Shown here: positions 24,162 to 32,091 of the stretch, piece by piece
Numbering within the stretch: position 1 is the stretch's first letter
Layout: the number at the start of each line of letters is the position of its first letter
Assembly (NCBI GenBank): GCA_020636405.1
Contig: JACJXW010000005.1
Coordinates: 1,250,806-1,314,805, forward strand
DNA: 64,000 nt
From: Lewinellaceae bacterium
GTDB taxonomy: Bacteria > Bacteroidota > Bacteroidia > Chitinophagales > Saprospiraceae
Direction of reading: 5' to 3'
Notes under the pieces: generated by a model
Seen by the model: the letters and a program-made list of their open reading frames with translations, nothing else
What the model was told of the DNA's origin: nothing
Database searches by the model: none
Translations under genes and position numbers: made by a program

Positions 24162-26339
24162 CTACTCCGGCTCCAAAGCGAAGGCCGCCAGTGCCGAAGC
24201 GTCAAAATCATCCAGTATGGAGGTCCCGTTGGTATGCAGGCCGTTGACGTACAGGTGTTCGGCAAAGGCCGCCTTATCGGGGCAGGTGCCCAGCAGGTAA
24301 CCCACGTTGACGGCATTGCGGTAGATGTCGTCGGCTCCCAGCGTGTAGTTGGCGGCCGAAGCCCCCACCATCCCGCTGGTATCGGCGTTGGACAGCGGGT
24401 CGGCGCTGTTGCCCCGCGCCACATTGAAACTGAAGGTGGCAAAGTCGTTGGGGTGGCTGGCCCGCAGGCGGAAGTTGACGTTGGAAATGCCCTTGTCTTT
24501 GTACTGGACAAAACCACATTCGGTGGAAGATGACACCCCGTCAACCAGTACCGTGTAGATCTGGGCGGTGGACTTCTGGTTGTCAATGCGCACCTTCATG
24601 CGGAAGGGCTTGAAGGGGTCTTCCGATGCGGGGAGGAGGAATGGGCTTCCGGCCGGCTGAGAATTGCCCAGGTTTGCCGGGTCGGACACCTGGTTGACGG
24701 TATCGGCTACGTTCTGCCGGACGCCGGCGGCGTTGAAGAACTCCAGCTTGAACTCGTACAGGCCGTCGCCTTTCAGGGAGGTGCTGTCGACTATGATCGT
24801 CGTGGTATTCTGGTCCCATTCGGCGGTGGGGTCGTTGGCCACATCCGGCCCTTTGGGCGATACCGGAGGTATCCGGTATGCGTTCAGCGATCCTACCGGG
24901 AATGGCCCTAATGGGTGGTGGCCGGTATGGAAGGTAGTGACTCCTCCCGGGCCGGCAACCTCAATGGTGTAGGCCTTGGAAACCGGAATATCATCCACTG
25001 GTGTCCAGGCCTGCTCGGAGGCGCTGGCGGGCACGAGCTTGTCGTTGTGGGTCTTGCGGTACGACCAGCGGTAGTGGGTGACGGAACTGTCTGGAAAGCC
25101 GCTGCCGAACTGCACGATGAACCGGAGTTGGCGGGCAAAGGGCCGTACTTTCTGGCCCGCCAGCCCGTGGGACAGCCCGCCGGTGGCGTAGTCCGTCAAT
25201 CCGACGGTGGAAAAGAACCGCCCCTGCTGCACGATGCCGGCGCCGAAATGCTGCTCGATGCGGCTGACATGGGCGCCCCAGCCGATGGTTTTCACCCAGG
25301 CCACTTGCCCGGCCAAGGGCTGGTGGCACCCGAAAGGTACTCTCGGGTCGGTAATCCGGATGCTCACTTCTGTACCGCACGTATAATCCCAGTAGGTATT
25401 GCAGGGGATAGGGGGGTGATACACGGTGGTAGGCACGCCGTCGATCTCGTATTCCACCCAGAAATAAAGATCGGCTTGCTCTTCGAGGATCTGCCGCCAG
25501 AAGCAGGCTTCGAAGCGGCCGTTGAAGTCGGTACGCACCGTGGTGATCTCATCACAGCGGTAGAGCCAGGGCCAGAACCAGGGCAACAGGCAGAGGTAGG
25601 GACGGAAGGCCCCGATATGCTCGGCCAGCAGGTTTCGGGCCTGTGCAGGGCCGGCATTGCTCAGTTGCAGGCGGACCTCCTGGGGCAGTTCGATCCGGGG
25701 CGCTGCTAGCCGGGCGATGTCGGGTTGCAGCCCGCCGATCGGCCGCATCCGGTTCGCAATGTCAAATGGCTGCGGCGGAATGGGAACAAACTCCCGGAAC
25801 GGCGGCGGATCGGGGAATGGATCGGGGAATGGAAGGGGAATGCGTTCCAGCAAGACATCCCGCAGCCGTTCGATGACCCAATCGGGTATGCGGGGCAATA
25901 CGATGAGGATGGGGTCTACCTCGCAGATGTGGACGATGGCGTTGCACACCGGCATGTCCTGCCACATGCCATCCACCAGGAAGCGCTTGGTGACGCGGCC
26001 GCGGGCGCAACACCGGTACCACAACCACCGGCGGATGAGCTGATCCGGAATGCGGGAAAGGTCCAGCTCGTTGTCAGGGCCAAGCTGCATGGCGGGCTCA
26101 TAGGCCTGAAGGCGTTCGGCAGCGGCAAGTGTTATGTTCTCGATGCCGCCGGGCGGTTCCGGAAAGACGAATACCCTTGCGTAGCGAAGCGGTTCCGGCT
26201 TGATGTCGAAGTACAGCTTGTCGCCCTCCGGCCGGGCGCTGGCCAGCAGTTCGCCTTGCTTGCTGAAAGCCAGGGCTATCAGTTCGTTGGGAAGGCTTTT
26301 TGTCTTAGCTTTCAATTTGGCGGTTTTTTTCTTGGCCAT
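24162..26339 (-). CDS. unrecognised 725-aa protein, no signal peptide
   Basis: I do not recognise this family. The N-terminus is lysine-rich (KKKTAKLKAKTK) with no hydrophobic leader. Residues 25-160 contain IPDQLIRRWLWYRCCARGRVTKRF and CNAIVHICEVDPILIVLPRIPD, and proline-rich PLPFPDPFPDPPPF follows. The remainder is beta-rich with several HTG.HPLG and GGLSHGLAG-type segments and few lysines. Cysteines are clustered in the first 330 residues. Divergent from the secreted glycosidase gene. It could be a large structural, adhesive or secreted effector-type protein; no function is claimed. A 14-bp hairpin follows its stop. Confidence 0.6.
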   Translation of the reverse strand: MAKKKTAKLKAKTKSLPNELIALAFSKQGELLASARPEGDKLYFDIKPEPLRYARVFVFPEPPGGIENITLAAAERLQAYEPAMQLGPDNELDLSRIPDQLIRRWLWYRCCARGRVTKRFLVDGMWQDMPVCNAIVHICEVDPILIVLPRIPDWVIERLRDVLLERIPLPFPDPFPDPPPFREFVPIPPQPFDIANRMRPIGGLQPDIARLAAPRIELPQEVRLQLSNAGPAQARNLLAEHIGAFRPYLCLLPWFWPWLYRCDEITTVRTDFNGRFEACFWRQILEEQADLYFWVEYEIDGVPTTVYHPPIPCNTYWDYTCGTEVSIRITDPRVPFGCHQPLAGQVAWVKTIGWGAHVSRIEQHFGAGIVQQGRFFSTVGLTDYATGGLSHGLAGQKVRPFARQLRFIVQFGSGFPDSSVTHYRWSYRKTHNDKLVPASASEQAWTPVDDIPVSKAYTIEVAGPGGVTTFHTGHHPLGPFPVGSLNAYRIPPVSPKGPDVANDPTAEWDQNTTTIIVDSTSLKGDGLYEFKLEFFNAAGVRQNVADTVNQVSDPANLGNSQPAGSPFLLPASEDPFKPFRMKVRIDNQKSTAQIYTVLVDGVSSSTECGFVQYKDKGISNVNFRLRASHPNDFATFSFNVARGNSADPLSNADTSGMVGASAANYTLGADDIYRNAVNVGYLLGTCPDKAAFAEHLYVNGLHTNGTSILDDFDASALAAFALEPE

Positions 26340-26462
26340 AGTTTTGGGATTTTGAAGCGTGAATTATTTTTTCCCATTTATCTGCTCAAAAAGGAAGGCG
26401 TTACGAAAGAACCCCGTAATTTTATTGTGTCCGGTTGTGAAAGTCCAAAAACCGCTCCTCCT

Positions 26463-29420
26463 ATGAAAAGTATCATCTTCTGCTGTCTTTTGTTCGTCGT
26501 CCAACACGCTCTTTTCGCCCAGAATTTTGATGGGGGATTTTCTTTCTTCCTGCCCTATTATGATTCCTCGGCCCAGGAATTCCTGCCGGAATTTCCAGCT
26601 TATACCATCGAAGAGGCCCATCGGGTAAGTACCGGCCCGGGCGGCCAATTCTACGCCGGTGGCGAATCCGTCCGTTTCTGGGGCGTCAACATCGTGGCTG
26701 CGGCCTGCTTCCCGGAAAAGGACAAAGCTCCCGCCATTGCCGCCCGCATGCGCAAGATGGGCATCAACCTGGTGCGTTTTCACCATCTCGACAACCCGAG
26801 TTGGGGCGGGGCCAACAGCAGCATTTTTCTCAATGGGCAGAATGGCACCCGCCAGCTCAACCCCGTTACCCTCGACCGCCTCGACTATTTCATCGCCCAG
26901 TTGAAGCGCAACGGCATCTACGTGAATATGAACCTCAATGTCTCCCGCACCTTCCAGGAAGCCGACGGCGTGCCCGGCGCCGACTCCCTGCCCGACTTCG
27001 GCAAGGGCGTCACCCTGTTCGACCCCTGGATGCAGTTCCTCCAAAAGGAATATGCAGAGCAACTGATGGGGCACGTCAATCCCTACACCAACCTGCCGCT
27101 GGCGGCCGATCCGGTATTGGCCATGGTGGAGATGAACAATGAGAACAGCCTTTACGGCTTTTGGAAAGAGGGGCGGCTGCGCCCATTCGCCGAGGGCGGC
27201 GCCCTGCTCTGGCGCCACAATCAACAACTGGACAGCCTCTGGCACGCCTGGCTCCTCGACAAATACGGCGGCCAGGATGCTCTGTCCGCTGCCTGGAACG
27301 CCGGCGCTACCTTACCCGGGGAGGGGCAATTGCTGTCCAATGCCGGCTTTGAAAGCGGAACGGTGGCCTCTTCCTGGTTTCTGGAACTGCACGATGCTGC
27401 CCAGGCCAACATCTCAGCCTCTTCCCAAAACCCCTTCGAAGGCAGCTACTGCGCTCGTCTTCAGGTAGATAATATGACCGGCACCGACTGGCACATTCAG
27501 TTCAAACAGAGTGGGTTCTCCCTGCAGAAGGATTCCTCCTACGTACTGCAATTTGCCGCCCGCGCCAATACGCCCATGAATATTTCGGTGGCTGCCATGC
27601 GCGATAATTCTCCTTATACCTGGTACGCCGGGGCTACCTACGGCCTGACGGAGGAATGGCAAACCTTTTCTTTCTCTTTTGTGGCCCCGGAAAACAACAA
27701 CGGCCAGGGGCGCATCACCATCAGCCCGTTGGGGGAAGGGGCTCTGTTCTTTGACGCCTTTAGCCTCTCACCTCCCTGGAAATCGGGACTGTCTGCGGAA
27801 GAAAACCTGTCCGCCGGCACGGTACAGCGTATCCGCTGGGCAGAACGGCTACTCTATACCGACGCCCGCCTGGCCGATCTGGCGGCTTTCTACCTGCAAT
27901 TGCAGGCCGGGCATTTTGCCGATCTGGCCACCTACCTGCGCGACAGCCTGGGCGTGCGCGCCCCCATTACCGGCACCAATGCCCTGGGGGGCGTCAGCGA
28001 CGCTTCGATTCACGAGGGGCTCGACTACCTCGACGACCACAGCTACTGGGACCACCCCTGGTTCCCCGGCAACCCATGGGACCCCTACAATTGGCTGATC
28101 CGGAACGAGCCCCAGCTCAAGGATGATTACCTCAGCTCCATCACGAATATTTGCTCGGGCCTGCAACTGGCAGACAAGCCCTACACGGCCAGCGAGTACA
28201 ACCACGGGGCGCCCAACCGCTTCCGCACGGAAATGGTGCACGCACTAATGGCATACAGCGCTTTCCACGGCGTTGACGGCATCATGTGGTTCGACTACAA
28301 TGGCGGCGCCCAGTGGGACGGTAATGTGGTGAACGGCTTCTTCAGCCTGCACCGCGACAATTCCATCATGGCCCTGTTCCCGCCCTTTGCTTACGCCTAT
28401 CGGCAGGGTTTTCTGGCGGAGGACGACGCACCGGTTGAGGTGGAATACCGTGGAGATTGGGTGTCCGGTTCCGGCAAGATCGACAACCAGGGCCGCTGGG
28501 GCAAGTTCACCCCCTATGATAAGCGCCTGGGCCTTACCCACTCCATCCGAACAAAGAGTTATCAGGCGTCCTCTACCACGAATTTTTCCACCCTGCCTGC
28601 TGTGGGGAGCAACCCCTATACTACCCGAAACGGACAGACTTCTCTGGATACGGAAGCCGGACTGCTGGCCACCGCAGCGCCTCGTTTTGCCGCCCTTACC
28701 GGCTTCCTGCAGGATGCCCCCGGTGCAACTGCCGGTGAGCTGTCATTGGTGCAGGCCAACCGCTTCGGCTCCGTAAGCTGGCTGGCCCTTTCTCAGGCCC
28801 CCTTGCGCACTGCCCACCGCTCGCTAATTACTATATCTACCGCCCAGCAAAATACCGGCATGGTATGGGACGGCACGCAAACGGTGCACAACAACTGGGG
28901 CACCGGCCCAACGCTGCAGGCGCCCATCGTACTTACCTTGCGCCTGCACATCGAAGCGGATTCTTTACGCGTGTACCCTCTGAGCCCTATTGGCGCTCCC
29001 GGCGCGCCCTTACTGCTGGAACCCGTGCAGCCCGGCTATTTCGAGCTGCAGGTCGACCAATCGGTGTATCCCACCCTCTGGTTCGGGCTGGAGGCGCTGG
29101 GGGGGCTGGTGCCGGCCAGGGAGGAGGCCCCCGGTACAGGTATGCTGCTGCGCCATTATCCCAATCCGGTGGGGGACGGGCCGCATTACATCGAATACCA
29201 GTTGGCGGAAGGAGCAGAGGTGGAACTGCGGGTGTTCAATGCGCTGGGGCAGTTGGTGGCCAGACAGGTGGAGGGGCAGCGCGCCGCCGGAGTTCACCGG
29301 GCATCATTCGAAACAAATGGGCTCCCGGCGGGTAGTTACGTGTTTTCACTGGCTACGAGAGGGAAGGGCAGTGGCTGGCAGGAGTGGCAATGGGGAAGGG
29401 CACAGGTGAAAAAATTTTAG
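26463..29420 (+). CDS. secreted clan-A glycoside hydrolase with CBM and T9SS tail
   Basis: 985 residues from the ATG at 26463 (signal peptide MKSIIFCCLLFVVQHALFAQ). The 1231-residue longer frame runs through the orphan gene's N-terminus and is rejected. A GH5-like TIM barrel is indicated by WGVNIVAAACFPEK, MGINLVRFHHLDNPSW, MVEMNNENS (candidate acid/base) and TASEYNHG (candidate nucleophile). A CBM4/9-like module (SYVLQFAARANTPMNISVAAM...) is inserted at about residues 295-430. The C-terminus is a T9SS domain (NPVGDGPHYIEYQL, GLPAGSYVFSL). Substrate unknown; endo-glycanase activity is likely. Confidence 0.78.
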   Translation: MKSIIFCCLLFVVQHALFAQNFDGGFSFFLPYYDSSAQEFLPEFPAYTIEEAHRVSTGPGGQFYAGGESVRFWGVNIVAAACFPEKDKAPAIAARMRKMGINLVRFHHLDNPSWGGANSSIFLNGQNGTRQLNPVTLDRLDYFIAQLKRNGIYVNMNLNVSRTFQEADGVPGADSLPDFGKGVTLFDPWMQFLQKEYAEQLMGHVNPYTNLPLAADPVLAMVEMNNENSLYGFWKEGRLRPFAEGGALLWRHNQQLDSLWHAWLLDKYGGQDALSAAWNAGATLPGEGQLLSNAGFESGTVASSWFLELHDAAQANISASSQNPFEGSYCARLQVDNMTGTDWHIQFKQSGFSLQKDSSYVLQFAARANTPMNISVAAMRDNSPYTWYAGATYGLTEEWQTFSFSFVAPENNNGQGRITISPLGEGALFFDAFSLSPPWKSGLSAEENLSAGTVQRIRWAERLLYTDARLADLAAFYLQLQAGHFADLATYLRDSLGVRAPITGTNALGGVSDASIHEGLDYLDDHSYWDHPWFPGNPWDPYNWLIRNEPQLKDDYLSSITNICSGLQLADKPYTASEYNHGAPNRFRTEMVHALMAYSAFHGVDGIMWFDYNGGAQWDGNVVNGFFSLHRDNSIMALFPPFAYAYRQGFLAEDDAPVEVEYRGDWVSGSGKIDNQGRWGKFTPYDKRLGLTHSIRTKSYQASSTTNFSTLPAVGSNPYTTRNGQTSLDTEAGLLATAAPRFAALTGFLQDAPGATAGELSLVQANRFGSVSWLALSQAPLRTAHRSLITISTAQQNTGMVWDGTQTVHNNWGTGPTLQAPIVLTLRLHIEADSLRVYPLSPIGAPGAPLLLEPVQPGYFELQVDQSVYPTLWFGLEALGGLVPAREEAPGTGMLLRHYPNPVGDGPHYIEYQLAEGAEVELRVFNALGQLVARQVEGQRAAGVHRASFETNGLPAGSYVFSLATRGKGSGWQEWQWGRAQVKKF

Positions 29421-29426
29421 GGATCC

Positions 29427-29981
29427 TTAGAGGAACACCTCCTTTACCGGAATGCTCAAATCAAGGTTCCTTGCTTTTACAACATCGCCGGCACGCAGCA
29501 ATTCCCGGAATTTATAAGCATTGCCGGCCGGTTGCCAGTGCACCTCGATCACATTGTCTTCCAGGTTGACGAGCCAGCATTCGGGGATGCCGCCCTCGGC
29601 GTAAAGCGGCAATTTGATCTCGCGGTCGTATGCCAGGGAGGTGTCTGCGATTTCGATCACCAGAAGAGTGTCCATGGCTTTGGGAAGGTGGTTGAAGTAA
29701 CGGCCTTCCTTCCTTTTCAATATTGCAATATCAGGCTCAGGCTCTGATAGATCACTCAAGCGGACCGGATTCTGAACGCTAATGATCGCATTCTTACCCA
29801 GCTTTTCAAATAGTATTTCGTTTAATAAGTTGACAACCGCAGCATGTTTACTTCCAATCGGGCTCATTTGAATGATTTCTCCATTGATCAATTCAATACC
29901 TTTTTCCTGAAGGATACCGGCTTCTCCCATCTTGTGGTATTCCTCTACAGTAAGCAGCCTTTTGGTCATTTGAACCGCCAT
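29427..29981 (-). CDS. Uma2 family (DUF820) endonuclease-fold protein
   Basis: 184 residues from the ATG at 29981 (MAVQMTKRLLTVEEYHKM). The usual pattern is clear: ELINGEIIQMSP, then the PD-(D/E)XK-like core EPEPDIAILKRKEGRY and VIEIADTSLAYDREIKLPLYAEGGIPECWLV. The family is expanded in cyanobacteria and Bacteroidota; biological role is not established. Convergent with the glycosidase gene, only 6 bases between stops. Confidence 0.85.
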   Translation of the reverse strand: MAVQMTKRLLTVEEYHKMGEAGILQEKGIELINGEIIQMSPIGSKHAAVVNLLNEILFEKLGKNAIISVQNPVRLSDLSEPEPDIAILKRKEGRYFNHLPKAMDTLLVIEIADTSLAYDREIKLPLYAEGGIPECWLVNLEDNVIEVHWQPAGNAYKFRELLRAGDVVKARNLDLSIPVKEVFL

Positions 29982-30132
29982 CAATAAATGTTTTAATGAA
30001 TACTCTTCAAATATAAGACTTTTTACGCAAAGCCTTTTCCCGAAATGCCTGCCCTGCTGACCAAGGTCACCGGGGGATAAGGCGGACTTGTTTATCTTAT
30101 CTTCTTTTACCATTCCTAAATCATTATATGCC

Positions 30133-30543
30133 ATGAAAAATGCCTATTTGATCCTTCTGTTCCCATGCCTGTTCCTTTTGGCCTGCAACGGCCATCACCA
30201 CGGCACCGCCGAGCCGGTGCAGCTCGACAATGGCAAACGCTGGCAGGCCAACCCGGAAACCACCTCCGGCATTGCCGAGATGCAGGCCATCCTGGGCAGG
30301 TACGAAGGGCAGGCTGCTGATGCGGCGAAGCGTTATGCCCTGCGGCAGGAACTGGAAGCGGCTTTCCAGAACATCTTCAAACAGTGCACCATGAAAGGCG
30401 AAGCCCACAACCAGTTGCACAACTATCTGGTGCCGATGAACCCTCTTTTTGAAAAAATAGACGGCGCCGATACCGGGGAAAGCGAAGCGGCCATCCGTCA
30501 GTTGAAGGAACACCTGGCGAAGTATGCATCTTATTTTGAGTGA
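30133..30543 (+). CDS. small lipoprotein
   Basis: 136 residues from the ATG at 30133. The lipobox LLAC puts the lipidated cysteine at residue 18. After a His-rich linker (NGHHHGTAEP), the mature part is helical with an LP.NPLF.KI pattern (YLVPMNPLFEKIDGAD) and ends AKYASYFE. The family is unknown to me. Its last 20 bases overlap the start of the sigma factor gene, so translation is probably coupled, and it may act as a surface sensor for the operon. Confidence 0.8.
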   Translation: MKNAYLILLFPCLFLLACNGHHHGTAEPVQLDNGKRWQANPETTSGIAEMQAILGRYEGQAADAAKRYALRQELEAAFQNIFKQCTMKGEAHNQLHNYLVPMNPLFEKIDGADTGESEAAIRQLKEHLAKYASYFE

Positions 30544-31180
30544 AAAAGAGTATGTTTACAGAAACCAACTAAACGAGCACAACTTGGAGTACGGGAGTAC
30601 CAGCCGCAAAGAACACTCCATACCAGAGCACCGGGCTTTGTTCGAAGGGCTGAAAAAGCAGGAGCCCTGGGCCATCCGCCAGTTGGGGCAGGAGGTGGGG
30701 CGCCTTTTTTTTCGCCTGCCGGACGCTGCAGGTGTGCATCAGCAAGACAAGGAGGAACTGGTCAATGACACCCTGGTGGTTGTACTGAGCAAGCTGGAGG
30801 AGGGTTCTTTCGAATTCCAGGGCGCCAGCCCGGCAGCTTACGCCATGGCCGTAGCCCGCAACCTGCTGAACAACTGGTTGCGCAAACGGCGCCTGCCGTC
30901 CGTCAGTCTGGACGATACCGGCCCCTTGCCGGATGCCACGCTGGACGATTACTTCGACAAAAAAGAAAAGGAACAGCTGCTCGGCAACTTGCTGGCCCAA
31001 ATGGGGGAGGATTGCCAGCGACTGATCCGACTGAGGTATTTCGAAGAAATAAAGGACGAACAAGCTATTGAACGGCAGCTGACCAAGTACAGTACTGTGG
31101 ATTCCCTGAAAAACAAACGCTGTAAATGCCTGAAGAAGTTATCGGAGCTGGCAAAGCAGCATCAGCATTTATTCCGATAG
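30524..31180 (+). CDS. ECF-like RNA polymerase sigma factor
   Basis: 218 residues. Region 2 is visible as HQQDKEELVNDTLVVVLSKLEEGSF...YAMAVARNLLNNWLRKRR, followed by an acidic linker and a region-4 helix-turn-helix (DCQRLIRLRYFEEIKDEQAIERQLTKYSTVDSLKNKRCKCLKKL). It begins inside the lipoprotein gene and is followed after 11 bases by a membrane anti-sigma-like gene. Region 4 is atypical, so DNA recognition may differ from known ECF groups. It should direct RNA polymerase to a small regulon, quite possibly including this operon. Confidence 0.82.
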   Translation: MHLILSEKEYVYRNQLNEHNLEYGSTSRKEHSIPEHRALFEGLKKQEPWAIRQLGQEVGRLFFRLPDAAGVHQQDKEELVNDTLVVVLSKLEEGSFEFQGASPAAYAMAVARNLLNNWLRKRRLPSVSLDDTGPLPDATLDDYFDKKEKEQLLGNLLAQMGEDCQRLIRLRYFEEIKDEQAIERQLTKYSTVDSLKNKRCKCLKKLSELAKQHQHLFR

Positions 31181-31191
31181 GCCGAGAGCGA

Positions 31192-32079
31192 ATGGACATG
31201 ACGAGTTTTGAATTCGAAGATTATCTCAACGGCAATATGCCGGATTCGGAACGCCGGGCTCTGGAGCAGCGCCTGGCGAATGACCCTGTATTGCAGGAGC
31301 AGCTGAAAGAAGAGGAAGAACTCCTCGCCCGCCTGAAGAAACAGATGCTGCGCGAGCGGGTGGAGGCTGCGATGAAGGCAGGCCGGGGAAATATCCAGCC
31401 TACTCCCTCCCGTTGGTGGATTTGGGCCGCGATGGCCGTCCTCCTGGCTGTAATGATGGCCAGGTGGACATTCGGAGGAGACGAGGTTTCCGAAGAAGAA
31501 CCTATTCAGGAACAGCCCGTATCCCCGAAAGCCGAAGAAGCCCTACCGGCGGAAGCACTCCCGCCAGGGGCGCCGCCCCCCGGGCCGGTTGCTCAGCGCA
31601 CCGAGCCTTCCCCGGCGGAAGAAAACCCTCAAAGCGGGCTTCGGGGGCTGGGTGATGCTCCGTCCGCCGGCCTTGGTAAAGATGCCGTCCGTCAGTTTCA
31701 AATCACTGGGGCGGCTTTTTCCCTTATTTTTCAGCCGGCCGTAGAACAGGCCCGAAAAGGCCGTTACCGGGAAGCGGGAGAGGCCCTTGCCGAGCTGGAG
31801 CAACAAGGGGCGTCCAGCGACACCCTGGCCTACCTTCGTGCCTTCTGCCTGTTAAAGCTGGAGAATGGCATGGAGGCTGCCCGCTATTTCGCCCGCCTGG
31901 AAACCCAGGCCGGCCCCTTTGCCGAAGAGGCTCAATGGGGGCTGGCCCTGAGCTGGCTTCTGGCAGGACAGGAGGCCTGGGCCGAGGAACAGTTGCAGGC
32001 AATAACCGGACAGCGGGAGCACCCACGGGCGGCGACGGCAGCAGCACTGTTGGAGAAGCTGGCAGCGGATCGGCAATAA
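31192..32079 (+). CDS. membrane anti-sigma-like protein with periplasmic TPR-like repeats
   Basis: 295 residues from the ATG at 31192. The N-terminal 70 residues are charged and helical (FEDYLNGNMPDSERRALEQRL), the same design as RsiW/FecR-type anti-sigma domains but without a zinc His/Cys pair. One transmembrane helix lies at 75-92 (WWIWAAMAVLLAVMMARW). A Pro/Glu-rich linker follows, then three TPR-like helical hairpins (ARKGRYREAGEALAELE; LAYLRAFCLLKLENGMEAARYF; AQWGLALSWLLAGQEAWAEEQL). It probably holds the upstream sigma factor at the membrane and reads a periplasmic partner through its repeats. The next gene starts after 12 bases. Confidence 0.75.
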   Translation: MDMTSFEFEDYLNGNMPDSERRALEQRLANDPVLQEQLKEEEELLARLKKQMLRERVEAAMKAGRGNIQPTPSRWWIWAAMAVLLAVMMARWTFGGDEVSEEEPIQEQPVSPKAEEALPAEALPPGAPPPGPVAQRTEPSPAEENPQSGLRGLGDAPSAGLGKDAVRQFQITGAAFSLIFQPAVEQARKGRYREAGEALAELEQQGASSDTLAYLRAFCLLKLENGMEAARYFARLETQAGPFAEEAQWGLALSWLLAGQEAWAEEQLQAITGQREHPRAATAAALLEKLAADRQ

Positions 32080-32091
32080 TCAGTCCACCAT

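Noticed and set aside
25725..26462. 246-residue N-terminal extension of the secreted glycosidase
   Set aside because: The extension is antisense to the orphan gene and removes the signal peptide; the ATG at 26463 starts a proper leader.
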